From Chloroflexota bacterium (GTDB taxonomy: Bacteria > Chloroflexota > Anaerolineae > Anaerolineales > Villigracilaceae), in assembly GCA_021787595.1 (NCBI GenBank), contig JAJYLQ010000006.1:12408-76407 (forward strand): 64,000 nt of DNA, read 5' to 3'. The notes below the pieces were generated by a model. That model had not been told where the DNA came from and did not search any database. It saw nothing but the letters and a program-made list of their open reading frames with translations. Shown piece after piece: positions 25,832 to 33,209 of the stretch. Position 1 is the first letter of the stretch; each line of letters begins with the position of its first letter. The translations under genes were made by a program, and so were the position numbers.

Positions 25832-27400
25832 TTAATCGCGCGAAATTAGTTCGTGCTTCCATAGAAATTGGAATGCCGCGCTAAACAACCCCCCGATCTT
25901 GGTATTCCAGCCTTCCGGACCCGGAATTGATACACTCACCCATTCATCAGCGACGAGTGTATTGGGATGATCCAATTCGGGAACAAAGGTTTCATTCGTA
26001 ACAGGAGGATGCTGAAAATATTCTTCAAACATAAACGTGGAAAGACTTGGAAAATCATAGCGGGCAGTTCGCACAATCGACCGATTCATTTCGTAAAGAG
26101 GAGTAAAAGCGCCAAGCAGAAGAAAACCCAACACGACCGCACGCGTTATAACGCCTTTATTTGTTTTGATGAACTGTCCGCAACCAAGCATGAGGATATA
26201 AAGCGCTGGTATGGTACTTCGCATCATGAAATCCCAACTGCCACCGAGATTAATAAATGGAGCAAGAATCAAAATAAGGCCAGCAACATACCACATCCAA
26301 TCTTTCCGGTTGGCAGGCAACAATAACAGCCAAATCAAGAGACCTTCGATCAAGAGGAACAGGAAGTAAAGCAGGGGTGGAGCAGGCAATCCAAAGCTCC
26401 GCGATTGTGCCGACAGATTCGTTGAAAAGAAAAGCACGGAGATGCAACCAATAATCAAGCCGGCGAAATTTTCGAGCGTAAACATATTACGTAAAACAGG
26501 TCTCGTTAGCTGTTGAAACGATTTACCGCGCGACGAAACAAAAATCTCATTTATTGCTCCTCCCGCCACAAAAGGCAACAACCCCAAGGCGGGCAGCGGA
26601 GCAAAGAAAAGACAGAGGCCCTCTAATAACAATACAATCCTGGTATTAAAGCCGGTAGTCAACAACGACATAATCAACAGGGTTGGAATAAATTGGTTGT
26701 ACGTCCAGTAGAGCTCGGTAGTGAAGGATGAATATTGCATTGAGCCCGCCCACCATTCCAAATGCTGGATCGGCGGCCATAAATGTGGATACGTATATCC
26801 TGGTACATTTTGCAACAAGAGAACACCCACAAAATCCATACCGCTAAAAAATATCAACAGCAATGCCGCTTTCAAAAAAGAAGTCTTCAATTTGAACGCG
26901 ATCAAGATAACCGATAACACAATACCGACATAAGTCCAGAGGAAAAGGAAAAAATTGGCAATAGTCCAGCCGAACAATTTCCCGATCAAAGCCGATGGCA
27001 GCCAAAATCCAAAGTAGTATGACAAGATTATCGCAGGGCGAATGTTGAACTGGCTAGCCACAGCCGGATCAAGGTGATACACAACGGGCCACGGAAAATT
27101 GATAAGATCCCGAAAAACCGCATTGCGACTGTGATGATCCCAATTCTGAAAAGTGTACCCGCCAATGCCAGAGAAAAATAGCCATATTCCCAAAATAATA
27201 GTCGACGAGATGAAATCATTTTTTTTAAACTCTATACTCCCCTCCGCGGATAGAGACCGCCACACAAAAACTGTCCCTGCGCTGGTTATTGAAAAAACAA
27301 TTATCGCAGCAGTTACATTAAGCCAACCAAAAACAAACAGAATAAAAGGAACTAGCAAATATGCATAAGCAATTCTCTTTACCGTGGTTATACTAATCAT
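25832..27400 (-). CDS. Polytopic membrane protein, GT-C-like, unknown
   Basis: A 522-residue membrane protein with about 12 hydrophobic segments. The outside loop after the third segment reads YTFQNWDHHSRNAVFRDLI, then FPWPVVYHLDP; acidic/histidine-rich loops here are typical of GT-C glycosyltransferases acting on lipid-linked sugars. The C-terminus has a soluble tail (RTARYDFPSLSTFMFEEYFQ, then a segment ending FLWKHELISRD). Low GC and many AAA/ATT codons set it apart from hppA upstream, hinting at transfer. It is preceded by a bidirectional terminator, so it has its own promoter or is read weakly. Confidence 0.6.
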   Translation of the reverse strand: MISITTVKRIAYAYLLVPFILFVFGWLNVTAAIIVFSITSAGTVFVWRSLSAEGSIEFKKNDFISSTIILGIWLFFSGIGGYTFQNWDHHSRNAVFRDLINFPWPVVYHLDPAVASQFNIRPAIILSYYFGFWLPSALIGKLFGWTIANFFLFLWTYVGIVLSVILIAFKLKTSFLKAALLLIFFSGMDFVGVLLLQNVPGYTYPHLWPPIQHLEWWAGSMQYSSFTTELYWTYNQFIPTLLIMSLLTTGFNTRIVLLLEGLCLFFAPLPALGLLPFVAGGAINEIFVSSRGKSFQQLTRPVLRNMFTLENFAGLIIGCISVLFFSTNLSAQSRSFGLPAPPLLYFLFLLIEGLLIWLLLLPANRKDWMWYVAGLILILAPFINLGGSWDFMMRSTIPALYILMLGCGQFIKTNKGVITRAVVLGFLLLGAFTPLYEMNRSIVRTARYDFPSLSTFMFEEYFQHPPVTNETFVPELDHPNTLVADEWVSVSIPGPEGWNTKIGGLFSAAFQFLWKHELISRD

Positions 27401-27416
27401 TTTCTTATTGTTAGCA

Positions 27417-27448
27417 AAAAGGCTTCCAGCGAAAACCGGAAGCCTTTT
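27417..27448. terminator. Rho-independent terminator, bidirectional
   Basis: Stem AAAAGGCTTCC (27417-27427) and GGAAGCCTTTT (27438-27448) with a 10-nt loop. On the minus strand it follows the hppA stop by 16 bp and ends in TTTTTG, so it should end hppA transcription. Confidence 0.85.
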
Positions 27449-27463
27449 GTATCCGCTTGAGAT

Positions 27464-29800
27464 TTATCCTTTAAGGCTAGGTGCCGGTGCTTTCGATCTC
27501 ATGATCGCCCAAGCCAACACACCAACCAGGATAAGAGCAACAATCCAGACAGCCCACAACGCGACGCCGGTCACGCCCGCATACTGAACCACAATCGGAG
27601 CGATGATCACGGAAACCAGATTCACAACTTTGATCATCGGGTTCAACGCAGGGCCCGCCGTATCCTTGAACGGATCACCAACGGTATCGCCGACCACGCC
27701 GGCTTTATGGCGCTCGGAGCCCTTGCCAAGATTCTTCTTCGGATCTTTTGGCTCATCTTCGATCAGTTTCTTGGCATTATCCCATGCACCGCCGGAGTTG
27801 TTCAGGAACACCGCGAGCAACTGTCCAGAAAGGATGATCCCCGCGAGGAAGCCGCCAAGCGCCTGCACTTGCAGCAACAGCCCAACCACGATTGGCGTGA
27901 GAATTCCAAGCAGCGCCAGCGACACAAGTTCTTTTTGCGCGGCGGCTGTGGAAATTCCAACAGCTTGCCGATAATCAGGCTTGACCTTGCCGTCGAGCAC
28001 GCCAAGCTTGAATTGGCGACGGACTTCCATCACGATCAACGAAGCCGCGCGTGACACAGCTTGAATTGCAAACGACGAGAACAGCCACGGCAACGCACCG
28101 CCAATCAACATCCCGACGAAGACCTGCGGGATGTCAATGCGGATGCCCGTAGCCTGGATCTGCTCGGCAGCGGGAACACCAAGGCTGGTCTGCGCGCGGG
28201 AGACATCAACCAGGAATGAACCAAACAGCGAAACCGCGGCGATCACTGCCGAACCGATCGCAACGCCTTTGGTAATCGCCTTTGTTGTGTTGCCAACCGC
28301 ATCGAGGTCGGCCATGATCTGCTGGGCATCTTTGGTGGCTTTATCCGTCCTGCCAGACCAGGACATTTCACCGATGCCATTCGCGTTGTCCGAGATGGGG
28401 CCGAAAGAGTCCATCGCCACATTATTTCCGGTGAGAGTCAACATGCCGATGCCGGTCATGGCAACACCATACAAAATGTACGTAACCCTGCTTGCCGCAT
28501 CTGCGCCCGGGATGGTGCCAAAGATGAAGATCGAGGCAACGATGGTGAGAGCGATCACGATAATGGACCAAACCGACGACTCGAAGCCAGCCGCCACGCC
28601 CTGCAAAATCAATGTAGCGGGGCCAGTGTCGGCCGCCTTCTTGATCTCCTTGACCGGAGACTGGTCAGTGCCCGTAAAGTATTCAGTGAGGCGGTCAATC
28701 CCAATAGCCAGCAAAACGCCAACCGCTACCGCCATAGGTGTCCGCCACCACCCGCCGAGAGCCGGGCTCTGCAAATAGAAGTAGCCCGCGACAAAGAACA
28801 AAGCTGCAGAGATTGCGGCGGAGGAAAGGAAGCCGCGGAAGATCGCCGACATCGCGTTGCCGCTTTTGCCGGGACCGCCGCGAACCACATACGTCCCGAT
28901 GATTGACGAAAGGACGCCGATGCCGCGCACGATCAGCGGGAAGATGATCCACTCAAGGCGGCCAGTCAAATGCCAGAGCGCCAGGGCCAGAATAAGTCCC
29001 GAAACGATCGTGACTTCGTAGGATTCAAAAATGTCCGCGGCCATACCCGCGCAATCGCCGACATTGTCCCCAACGAGATCGGCCACGACCGCCGGATTTC
29101 TTGGATCATCCTCCGGGATGCCGGCCTCCACTTTACCGACCAAATCCGCGCCGACATCCGCCGCCTTCGTGAAGATGCCGCCGCCCACGCGCATGAACAA
29201 CGCGAGAAGCGTACCGCCGAAACCAAAGCCCAGCAGTGCGTCCGGCGCGGCAATACCCAGAATGATGAAGATGATCGTTCCACCCAACAACCCGAGACCA
29301 TCGGTCAACATCCCCGTGATGGTTCCGGCCCGATACGCGATGCGAAGCGCGTCGCCGAATGATTTCTTGGAAGCCGCAGCCACGCGGACATTGCCCTGAA
29401 CGGCCATGCGCATTCCGATCTGGCCAACTGTCAACGAAAAGCCTGCGCCCATGATAAAGGCAATCGCGCGCGCCAGGCCGATGATCAAACGCACCTGATC
29501 AGGCGTATTACCGCTAAAGCGCTGCAACGCTTCTGCAGATGGCGGAACGATATAGACCGAGAAAAAGAGCGCGAACGCCAGGACAACAATTAACGGCGCA
29601 ATGCTGGCTAATTGCTTTCGCAAATAAGCATCCGCGCCGTCTTTGATTGCGTTCCAGACTTCCTGCATCTTTTCGGTGCCTTTGTCTTCGCGCAAGATCT
29701 GCGAACGGAGAAAGACTGCATACAACAGGCCGACAATGGCAATGCCAAATACGGCCCAGATTGCAGCTGTCTCCAATGGCGTCAATCCCATTGCAAACAT
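27464..29800 (-). CDS. hppA: Membrane-bound proton-translocating pyrophosphatase, potassium-independent
   Basis: A 778-residue, about 16-helix ion-pumping pyrophosphatase. Substrate and metal-site strings are complete: DVGADLVGKVEAGIPEDDPR, NPAVVADLVGDNVGDCAGMA, TDNANGIGEMS-type segment (SDNANGIGEM), and GDTVGDPFKDTAGPALNPMI. The potassium-determining site reads GNTTKAITKG, with Lys at the place where potassium-dependent enzymes have Ala, so a potassium-independent proton pump is predicted. It hydrolyses pyrophosphate to build a proton gradient in the cytoplasmic membrane. A strong ribosome site (AGGAGGAG about 9 nt before ATG 29800), a near-consensus promoter and a terminator make it a single-gene unit, probably well expressed. 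Confidence 0.95.
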   Translation of the reverse strand: MFAMGLTPLETAAIWAVFGIAIVGLLYAVFLRSQILREDKGTEKMQEVWNAIKDGADAYLRKQLASIAPLIVVLAFALFFSVYIVPPSAEALQRFSGNTPDQVRLIIGLARAIAFIMGAGFSLTVGQIGMRMAVQGNVRVAAASKKSFGDALRIAYRAGTITGMLTDGLGLLGGTIIFIILGIAAPDALLGFGFGGTLLALFMRVGGGIFTKAADVGADLVGKVEAGIPEDDPRNPAVVADLVGDNVGDCAGMAADIFESYEVTIVSGLILALALWHLTGRLEWIIFPLIVRGIGVLSSIIGTYVVRGGPGKSGNAMSAIFRGFLSSAAISAALFFVAGYFYLQSPALGGWWRTPMAVAVGVLLAIGIDRLTEYFTGTDQSPVKEIKKAADTGPATLILQGVAAGFESSVWSIIVIALTIVASIFIFGTIPGADAASRVTYILYGVAMTGIGMLTLTGNNVAMDSFGPISDNANGIGEMSWSGRTDKATKDAQQIMADLDAVGNTTKAITKGVAIGSAVIAAVSLFGSFLVDVSRAQTSLGVPAAEQIQATGIRIDIPQVFVGMLIGGALPWLFSSFAIQAVSRAASLIVMEVRRQFKLGVLDGKVKPDYRQAVGISTAAAQKELVSLALLGILTPIVVGLLLQVQALGGFLAGIILSGQLLAVFLNNSGGAWDNAKKLIEDEPKDPKKNLGKGSERHKAGVVGDTVGDPFKDTAGPALNPMIKVVNLVSVIIAPIVVQYAGVTGVALWAVWIVALILVGVLAWAIMRSKAPAPSLKG

Positions 29801-29861
29801 ACGGGGGTCTCCTCCTGAGGAATAAAAATATTAGGCTCGCGCCTAAAAGGAAAGCACGCAG

Positions 29862-29890
29862 ATTTTACAGGCGCAAAGTATTTGTGTCAA
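29862..29890 (-). promoter_or_regulatory. Sigma-70-type promoter of hppA
   Basis: On the minus strand, -35 TTGACA (29885-29890), a 17-nt spacer and -10 TAAAAT (29862-29867). The 5' leader then contains a hairpin TTAGGC/GCCTAA (29831-29846) before the AGGAGGAG ribosome site. Confidence 0.75.
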
Positions 29891-29906
29891 GAAAATCGAG
29901 GAAATA

Positions 29907-30177
29907 GGGTGCACTAAAAGGTTGTAAGCGTATTTTGATGCGCGGGGCTAAAGCCGCCTGCTCACTACGTGGAAATCCTTCGGATTAGCCTCCTGAGTCG
30001 GCTTTTAGCCGACTTCCATGGGCTGAGGCAGGATTTCAATCCGCCGGAATAGTTGCAGGCTAACAAACTTTGATACTGTTGGCGAATTCATTTTCCATCC
30101 GTAAATGTGTGCCTGCTAAACGGGTAAGCAGGCGCAATTCCCGATTTCGCCAACAGTATCAAACTTTGAGCGCTCCC
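29907..30177 (+). mobile_element. MITE-like element, copy 3 (271 bp, inverted core)
   Basis: Same family as at 5052. Left end GGGTGCACTAAAAGGTTG; right end is the complement of GGGAGCGCTCAAAGTTTG. Perfect 8-bp target duplication AGGAAATA at 29899-29906 and 30178-30185. Hairpin AGTCGGCT/AGCCGACT at 29996-30014; the extra GTCGCC/GGCGAC hairpin found in copies 1 and 2 is missing. Arms 30069-30086 and 30146-30163 enclose a 59-bp core (30087-30145) that is the exact reverse complement of the core of copy 2, while the outer parts are in the same orientation. It lies between the divergent hppA and IscA-like genes. Confidence 0.88.
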
Positions 30178-30239
30178 AGGAAATATGGCTTTCTCGGAGC
30201 AGCTCGATGGATGTGCCGATTTGGAACGTGGCGCCATCA

Positions 30240-30315
30240 CGAATAGGCGAATTCCGCGAATTTCAAGAGGTTTATCCGCGTCATTCGCTCATTGGCATAA
30301 TTCGCGCTGGGGAAT
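30240..30315. repeat. REP-like repeat upstream of the IscA-like gene
   Basis: GGCGAATTCCGCGAATTTC and ATCCGCGTCATTCGCTCATT followed by AATTCGCG form loosely inverted GCGAATT/AATTCGC units. The phrase CGCGTCATTCGC recurs near 32767. Nothing else is seen between copy 3 and the promoter at 30356. Confidence 0.45.
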
Positions 30316-30355
30316 TCCCGACCCTGAGAAAACCAGGCCCGAGGAATCGAAACGA

Positions 30356-30384
30356 TTGACAGCCATCTATAATTTTGATAAGAT
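30356..30384 (+). promoter_or_regulatory. Sigma-70-type promoter of the IscA-like gene
   Basis: -35 TTGACA (30356-30361), 17-nt spacer, -10 TAAGAT (30379-30384). The ATG at 30416 lies about 25 nt past the predicted transcription start. Confidence 0.65.
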
Positions 30385-30415
30385 GGGTCAACTTAGCTTC
30401 CAGCAAGGAGAGAAA

Positions 30416-30790
30416 ATGCTTCAAGAATTAGATGTGCAAACGATTACACTAACCCCAACCGCGTCCAAAGCGGTTAGCGATATTCTATCTGAGCGCAAAC
30501 TGGAAGGATACGCCCTGCGCGTCTACGTAGCGGGCGGCGGATGCTGCGGCGTCAACTTTGGAATGGCGCTGGACAACCACATCCGCGATACTGACTTTAA
30601 ATATGAATCCGAGGGCGTGCAAGTTGTGGTAGACGAAGCCTCCATAGATTACCTGCGCGGCGCGAAGATTGACTTTGTCCACGATCCGGAGCGCGGCGCA
30701 GGATTTGTTGTGGACAGCCCTTCCGCGGCTCAACACGAAGGCGGCGAAGAAGGCTGTTCATGCGGCGGTTCGTGTTCGTGCAATAACTGA
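30416..30790 (+). CDS. HesB/IscA/ErpA-type iron-sulfur cluster carrier
   Basis: A 124-residue A-type Fe-S carrier. It starts LTPTASKAVSDILSERK and has the conserved glycine/cysteine loop VAGGGCCGVNFGMALD (about 38-53), then a C-terminal cysteine cluster EEGCSCGGSCSCNN with CxC spacing. The family holds Fe-S clusters with one loop and two tail cysteines and passes them to apo-proteins. The tail here has four cysteines rather than the usual two. The start at 30416 is supported by AAGGAGAG just upstream and the promoter at 30356; the frame stays open to 30185 but that part is repeat sequence. It is a single-gene unit with its own terminator. Confidence 0.88.
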   Translation: MLQELDVQTITLTPTASKAVSDILSERKLEGYALRVYVAGGGCCGVNFGMALDNHIRDTDFKYESEGVQVVVDEASIDYLRGAKIDFVHDPERGAGFVVDSPSAAQHEGGEEGCSCGGSCSCNN

Positions 30791-30807
30791 TTTGCCTGAA
30801 GCGCAAA

Positions 30808-30843
30808 AGGGCAGGTCCATTTATGGAACCTGCCCTTTTTTTT
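30808..30843 (+). terminator. Rho-independent terminator after the IscA-like gene
   Basis: Stem GGGCAGGT/ACCTGCCC extended by CCAT/ATGG, followed by eight T. It begins 18 bp after the stop codon. On the other strand it also follows the stop of the 30842 gene. Confidence 0.9.
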
Positions 30844-31468
30844 ATCTGCCGCGCATAAACGAGATAATGGTTCCCAACACACCCACCGCGGCGAAGATAA
30901 ATATCAACAAACCGATGGGAATGCGATTTGACCGCTGTGTCTGATCTGCAAATGTGGGAATTGCCAGCGGCGCAGGCGCCGTAAAAGTAGCCAGCCTGGT
31001 CGCAGCCGAAGTGGGAACATAGCGCGCCGCCAGCGTCGGATTGATTTGAGGGGTGGTCGCTGGCGTTGGTGTTGGCGGTGAATCAACCAAAGGCAAAGTG
31101 AGATTCCCGACCACGCCGGTAAGAGAAACGTACAAAGCATATACCCAGCCGACAGAACCGGGAACGCCTTCATAACGAATCATAATCCAGTCATTATCCT
31201 CACGCGCGCGGCCAAGAGCCGGCACTTTTATCCCCGTAAAAAGCACGCCAATTGCCGGATAGTTGTGACTGCTCGGCCCGGCATACACATCAATTTGTTC
31301 AAGGCTGGGATCAACCGAAACCATCGGTCCGCTCGGCGTGCCGGTCACTGTTGGAATGGAGCCGGTCGGTTGTTGAGCAACTACAATTGCCCTGGATGGG
31401 ATGGCCAAAGCTAATGCAAGCACTCCCAGTGCCAATATTGTGAAGAAAACCGATTTGCGGAAATTCAT
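30842..31468 (-). CDS. Exported SH3-like protein with C-terminal membrane anchor (paralogue 1)
   Basis: A 208-residue exported protein: signal peptide (FFTILALGVLALALAIPSRA), an SH3-like domain at about 50-115 (LEQIDVYAGPSSHNYPAIGVLFTGIK, then WIMIRYEGVPGSVGWVYALYVSL), a Pro/Thr linker, then a transmembrane helix IGLLIFIFAAVGVLGTIISF and MRGR tail. Bacterial SH3 domains often bind peptidoglycan or metal ions. It follows a paralogue directly: the stop TAA of the upstream gene touches this ATG, so the two are translationally coupled. They share SH3 and anchor but differ in sequence, indicating an old duplication. Confidence 0.8.
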   Translation of the reverse strand: MNFRKSVFFTILALGVLALALAIPSRAIVVAQQPTGSIPTVTGTPSGPMVSVDPSLEQIDVYAGPSSHNYPAIGVLFTGIKVPALGRAREDNDWIMIRYEGVPGSVGWVYALYVSLTGVVGNLTLPLVDSPPTPTPATTPQINPTLAARYVPTSAATRLATFTAPAPLAIPTFADQTQRSNRIPIGLLIFIFAAVGVLGTIISFMRGR

Positions 31469-32071
31469 TTATCTGCGAACAAAAAGTGAAACGACAAGCA
31501 CCAACGCTCCGCTGATCGCAATCACAATAATCAACATACCCATTGGGAAGCCGCCAGCACCAGCAGCGGTATTCGAAAAAGTGGGTATCGCCAAAGTCGA
31601 AGCGGGAGGCGTAAAGGTGGGCAAGCGGGTCGGGGAGGGTTGGATGTCGAAGGCTGCGGCGAGCGTGGGGTCAATCGTGGCAGTTGCCAATGGAGTTGCA
31701 GTAGGAGGCGGCTCGACAATTTGAACCGTCCCAGTCAAAGTCACATTGGTTGCGTAAATCCACCCGACACTTTCCGGTGCGGACGGATAGGAAATCTCGA
31801 TCCACGTGTGACTCGGATCCGTGCCAATGGCCGGCGCAGTGGCCCCAACGGGAAGCTGGCCAATGACCGGATAAAAAACGGTGCTGGGACCGCTCCGCAC
31901 ATTGATTGGCTCGATATATGTCACCGTAATATAAGGCGAAGGGCCGCCGAGTGTGTTCGTGGCAGCTGCCTGGGCGTAAACAGGGACTCGGGTGGGGGCA
32001 GCCAGCAAAAGTCCGGCAAGGGACGCGACAACACAAACCCAAAAGGAGAGTTGAAACCAGAATCGCTTCAT
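31469..32071 (-). CDS. Exported SH3-like protein with C-terminal membrane anchor (paralogue 2)
   Basis: A 200-residue paralogue of the 30842 gene. Signal peptide (LSFWVCVVASLAGLLLAAPTR), SH3-like domain at about 50-110 (IEPINVRSGPSTVFYPVIGQLPVG, then WIEISYPSAPESVGWIYATNVTL), a Pro/Thr linker ATPLATATIDPTLAAAF, then a transmembrane helix MGMLIIVIAISGALVLVVSL and FVRR tail. The NVRSGPS string is the best-kept SH3_3 signature. First gene of a two-gene unit; divergent from the zinc-ribbon gene, sharing a 50-bp intergenic promoter region. Confidence 0.8.
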   Translation of the reverse strand: MKRFWFQLSFWVCVVASLAGLLLAAPTRVPVYAQAAATNTLGGPSPYITVTYIEPINVRSGPSTVFYPVIGQLPVGATAPAIGTDPSHTWIEISYPSAPESVGWIYATNVTLTGTVQIVEPPPTATPLATATIDPTLAAAFDIQPSPTRLPTFTPPASTLAIPTFSNTAAGAGGFPMGMLIIVIAISGALVLVVSLFVRR

Positions 32072-32121
32072 ACCGTAAAATACTCTGAAAGGAAAATCGC
32101 GTTGCGATTATAATCGAAAAC

Positions 32122-32706
32122 ATGGACCAACGAATCTTCCACGGCGAGATCACCCCGAATGATCTGGCTCAGGCGCTCGTAGCCGAATTCGATCATGGAA
32201 ATTTGCGGGCACAACTCCTCGGACAAAGCGACAATATTGCGGTTCAAATCGGGACGCGGCCGGGCGCGGCCTCCGGAGGCCAGACTGCGCTGGCAGTGAC
32301 CATCCAAAAAGCGGCGGATGGCATCCTCGTCCAGATCGGCCAGCAGGATTGGTTTGGCACAGCCGCCTCGCTTGGACAAACAACCATCGCCGCGTTGATG
32401 AATCCGTGGAGCCTGCTTGGGCGGCTCGACGATATTGCCCAGGATGTCGAGAATTTGCAATTATCGGAAAAGGTCTGGCAAACCATTGACGAGGTCACCC
32501 GCGCGGCGGACGCCACACACCAGCTTTCGGAAAGATTGAGTCGAACGGTCTGCGAATACTGCGGCACGGCCAATCCGGTCGGCGAGGCATCCTGCATCGC
32601 ATGCGGCGCGCCTCTTGGACGATCCCAGCCCACCACCTGCCCCAACTGCGGTTTCGTCATCAATCCGGGCGAAACGAAATGTCCCAATTGCGGACGATTG
32701 CTATAA
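32122..32706 (+). CDS. Cytoplasmic protein with C-terminal double zinc ribbon, unknown
   Basis: A 194-residue protein. The N-terminal 130 residues have no signature I recognise (alternating helix/strand, with a Gly/Ala-rich RPGAASGGQTALAVTIQKAA stretch) and no transmembrane helix of convincing length. The C-terminus carries two zinc ribbons: CEYCG...CIACG (about 148-166) and CPNCG...CPNCG (about 176-194). Proteins of this build are common accessory or scaffold proteins in this group; function unknown. It has its own terminator 8 bp past the stop. Confidence 0.75.
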   Translation: MDQRIFHGEITPNDLAQALVAEFDHGNLRAQLLGQSDNIAVQIGTRPGAASGGQTALAVTIQKAADGILVQIGQQDWFGTAASLGQTTIAALMNPWSLLGRLDDIAQDVENLQLSEKVWQTIDEVTRAADATHQLSERLSRTVCEYCGTANPVGEASCIACGAPLGRSQPTTCPNCGFVINPGETKCPNCGRLL

Positions 32707-32714
32707 ACACCAAA

Positions 32715-32742
32715 AGTCTGACAGAAACGTCAGGCTTTTTTT
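32715..32742 (+). terminator. Rho-independent terminator after the zinc-ribbon gene
   Basis: Stem AGTCTGAC/GTCAGGCT with one G-U pair, loop AGAAAC, then seven T. Confidence 0.8.
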
Positions 32743-32825
32743 ATTGGTCTGCCCAAAAGATTATGCGCGTCATTCGCCAATTCGGGCGATTGTGTTTAAA
32801 AATCCAATGTGCAACTCTTTCTACC

Positions 32826-32996
32826 ATTACAGCGCAAAGTCGAGCAATCGCTCCCTGCCAATTCTCCCTCACCCTTTCCCTCTCCCAAAGGGAGAGGAGA
32901 CTCCCTTCCCCATTCGGGGGAAGGGTTGGGGATGAGGGCGAAAACGGTAGAAAAGCCATGAGCAGAACCCTCAAAACTCTAACTTTGCGCTGTAAT
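32826..32996. repeat. Palindromic intergenic repeat (15-bp perfect arms)
   Basis: Arms ATTACAGCGCAAAGT (32826-32840) and its exact complement (32982-32996). Between them are CCCTCACCC...CTCTCCCAAAGGGAGAGG and CCCTTCCCC...GGGGGAAGGG, REP-type GC stems of the kind also inserted in mutS at 21562. No gene seen in 32743-33158. Confidence 0.7.
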
Positions 32997-33004
32997 ACCA
33001 ATTT

Positions 33005-33076
33005 GGACGCGGAAAAATGCGGAAAGCGCGGATTTTCAAATGCTTTTTCCGCGCAAAGCCGCGCCCATCCGCGTCC
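33005..33076. repeat. Short palindromic repeat
   Basis: Arms GGACGCGGA (33005-33013) and TCCGCGTCC (33068-33076) around GCGGAAAGCGCGG and TTTTTCCGCGC stretches. Directly follows the repeat at 32826. Confidence 0.6.
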
Positions 33077-33158
33077 GCCGGGAGTGAAAACAGGAATTGC
33101 ACGTTGGGTGTTTAAAATCCCTCCCCTGAAAAAGTCATGATCTTGTCGCAAATCAGGC

Positions 33159-33187
33159 TTGCGAAAATAATCGCTCGCTTCTATAAT
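33159..33187 (+). promoter_or_regulatory. Sigma-70-type promoter of the fha operon
   Basis: -35 TTGCGA (33159-33164), 17-nt spacer, -10 TATAAT (33182-33187), placing a start near 33194, 16 nt before the FhaA-like ATG. Confidence 0.75.
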
Positions 33188-33209
33188 AATCACGCAGGTA
33201 AAACATAAA

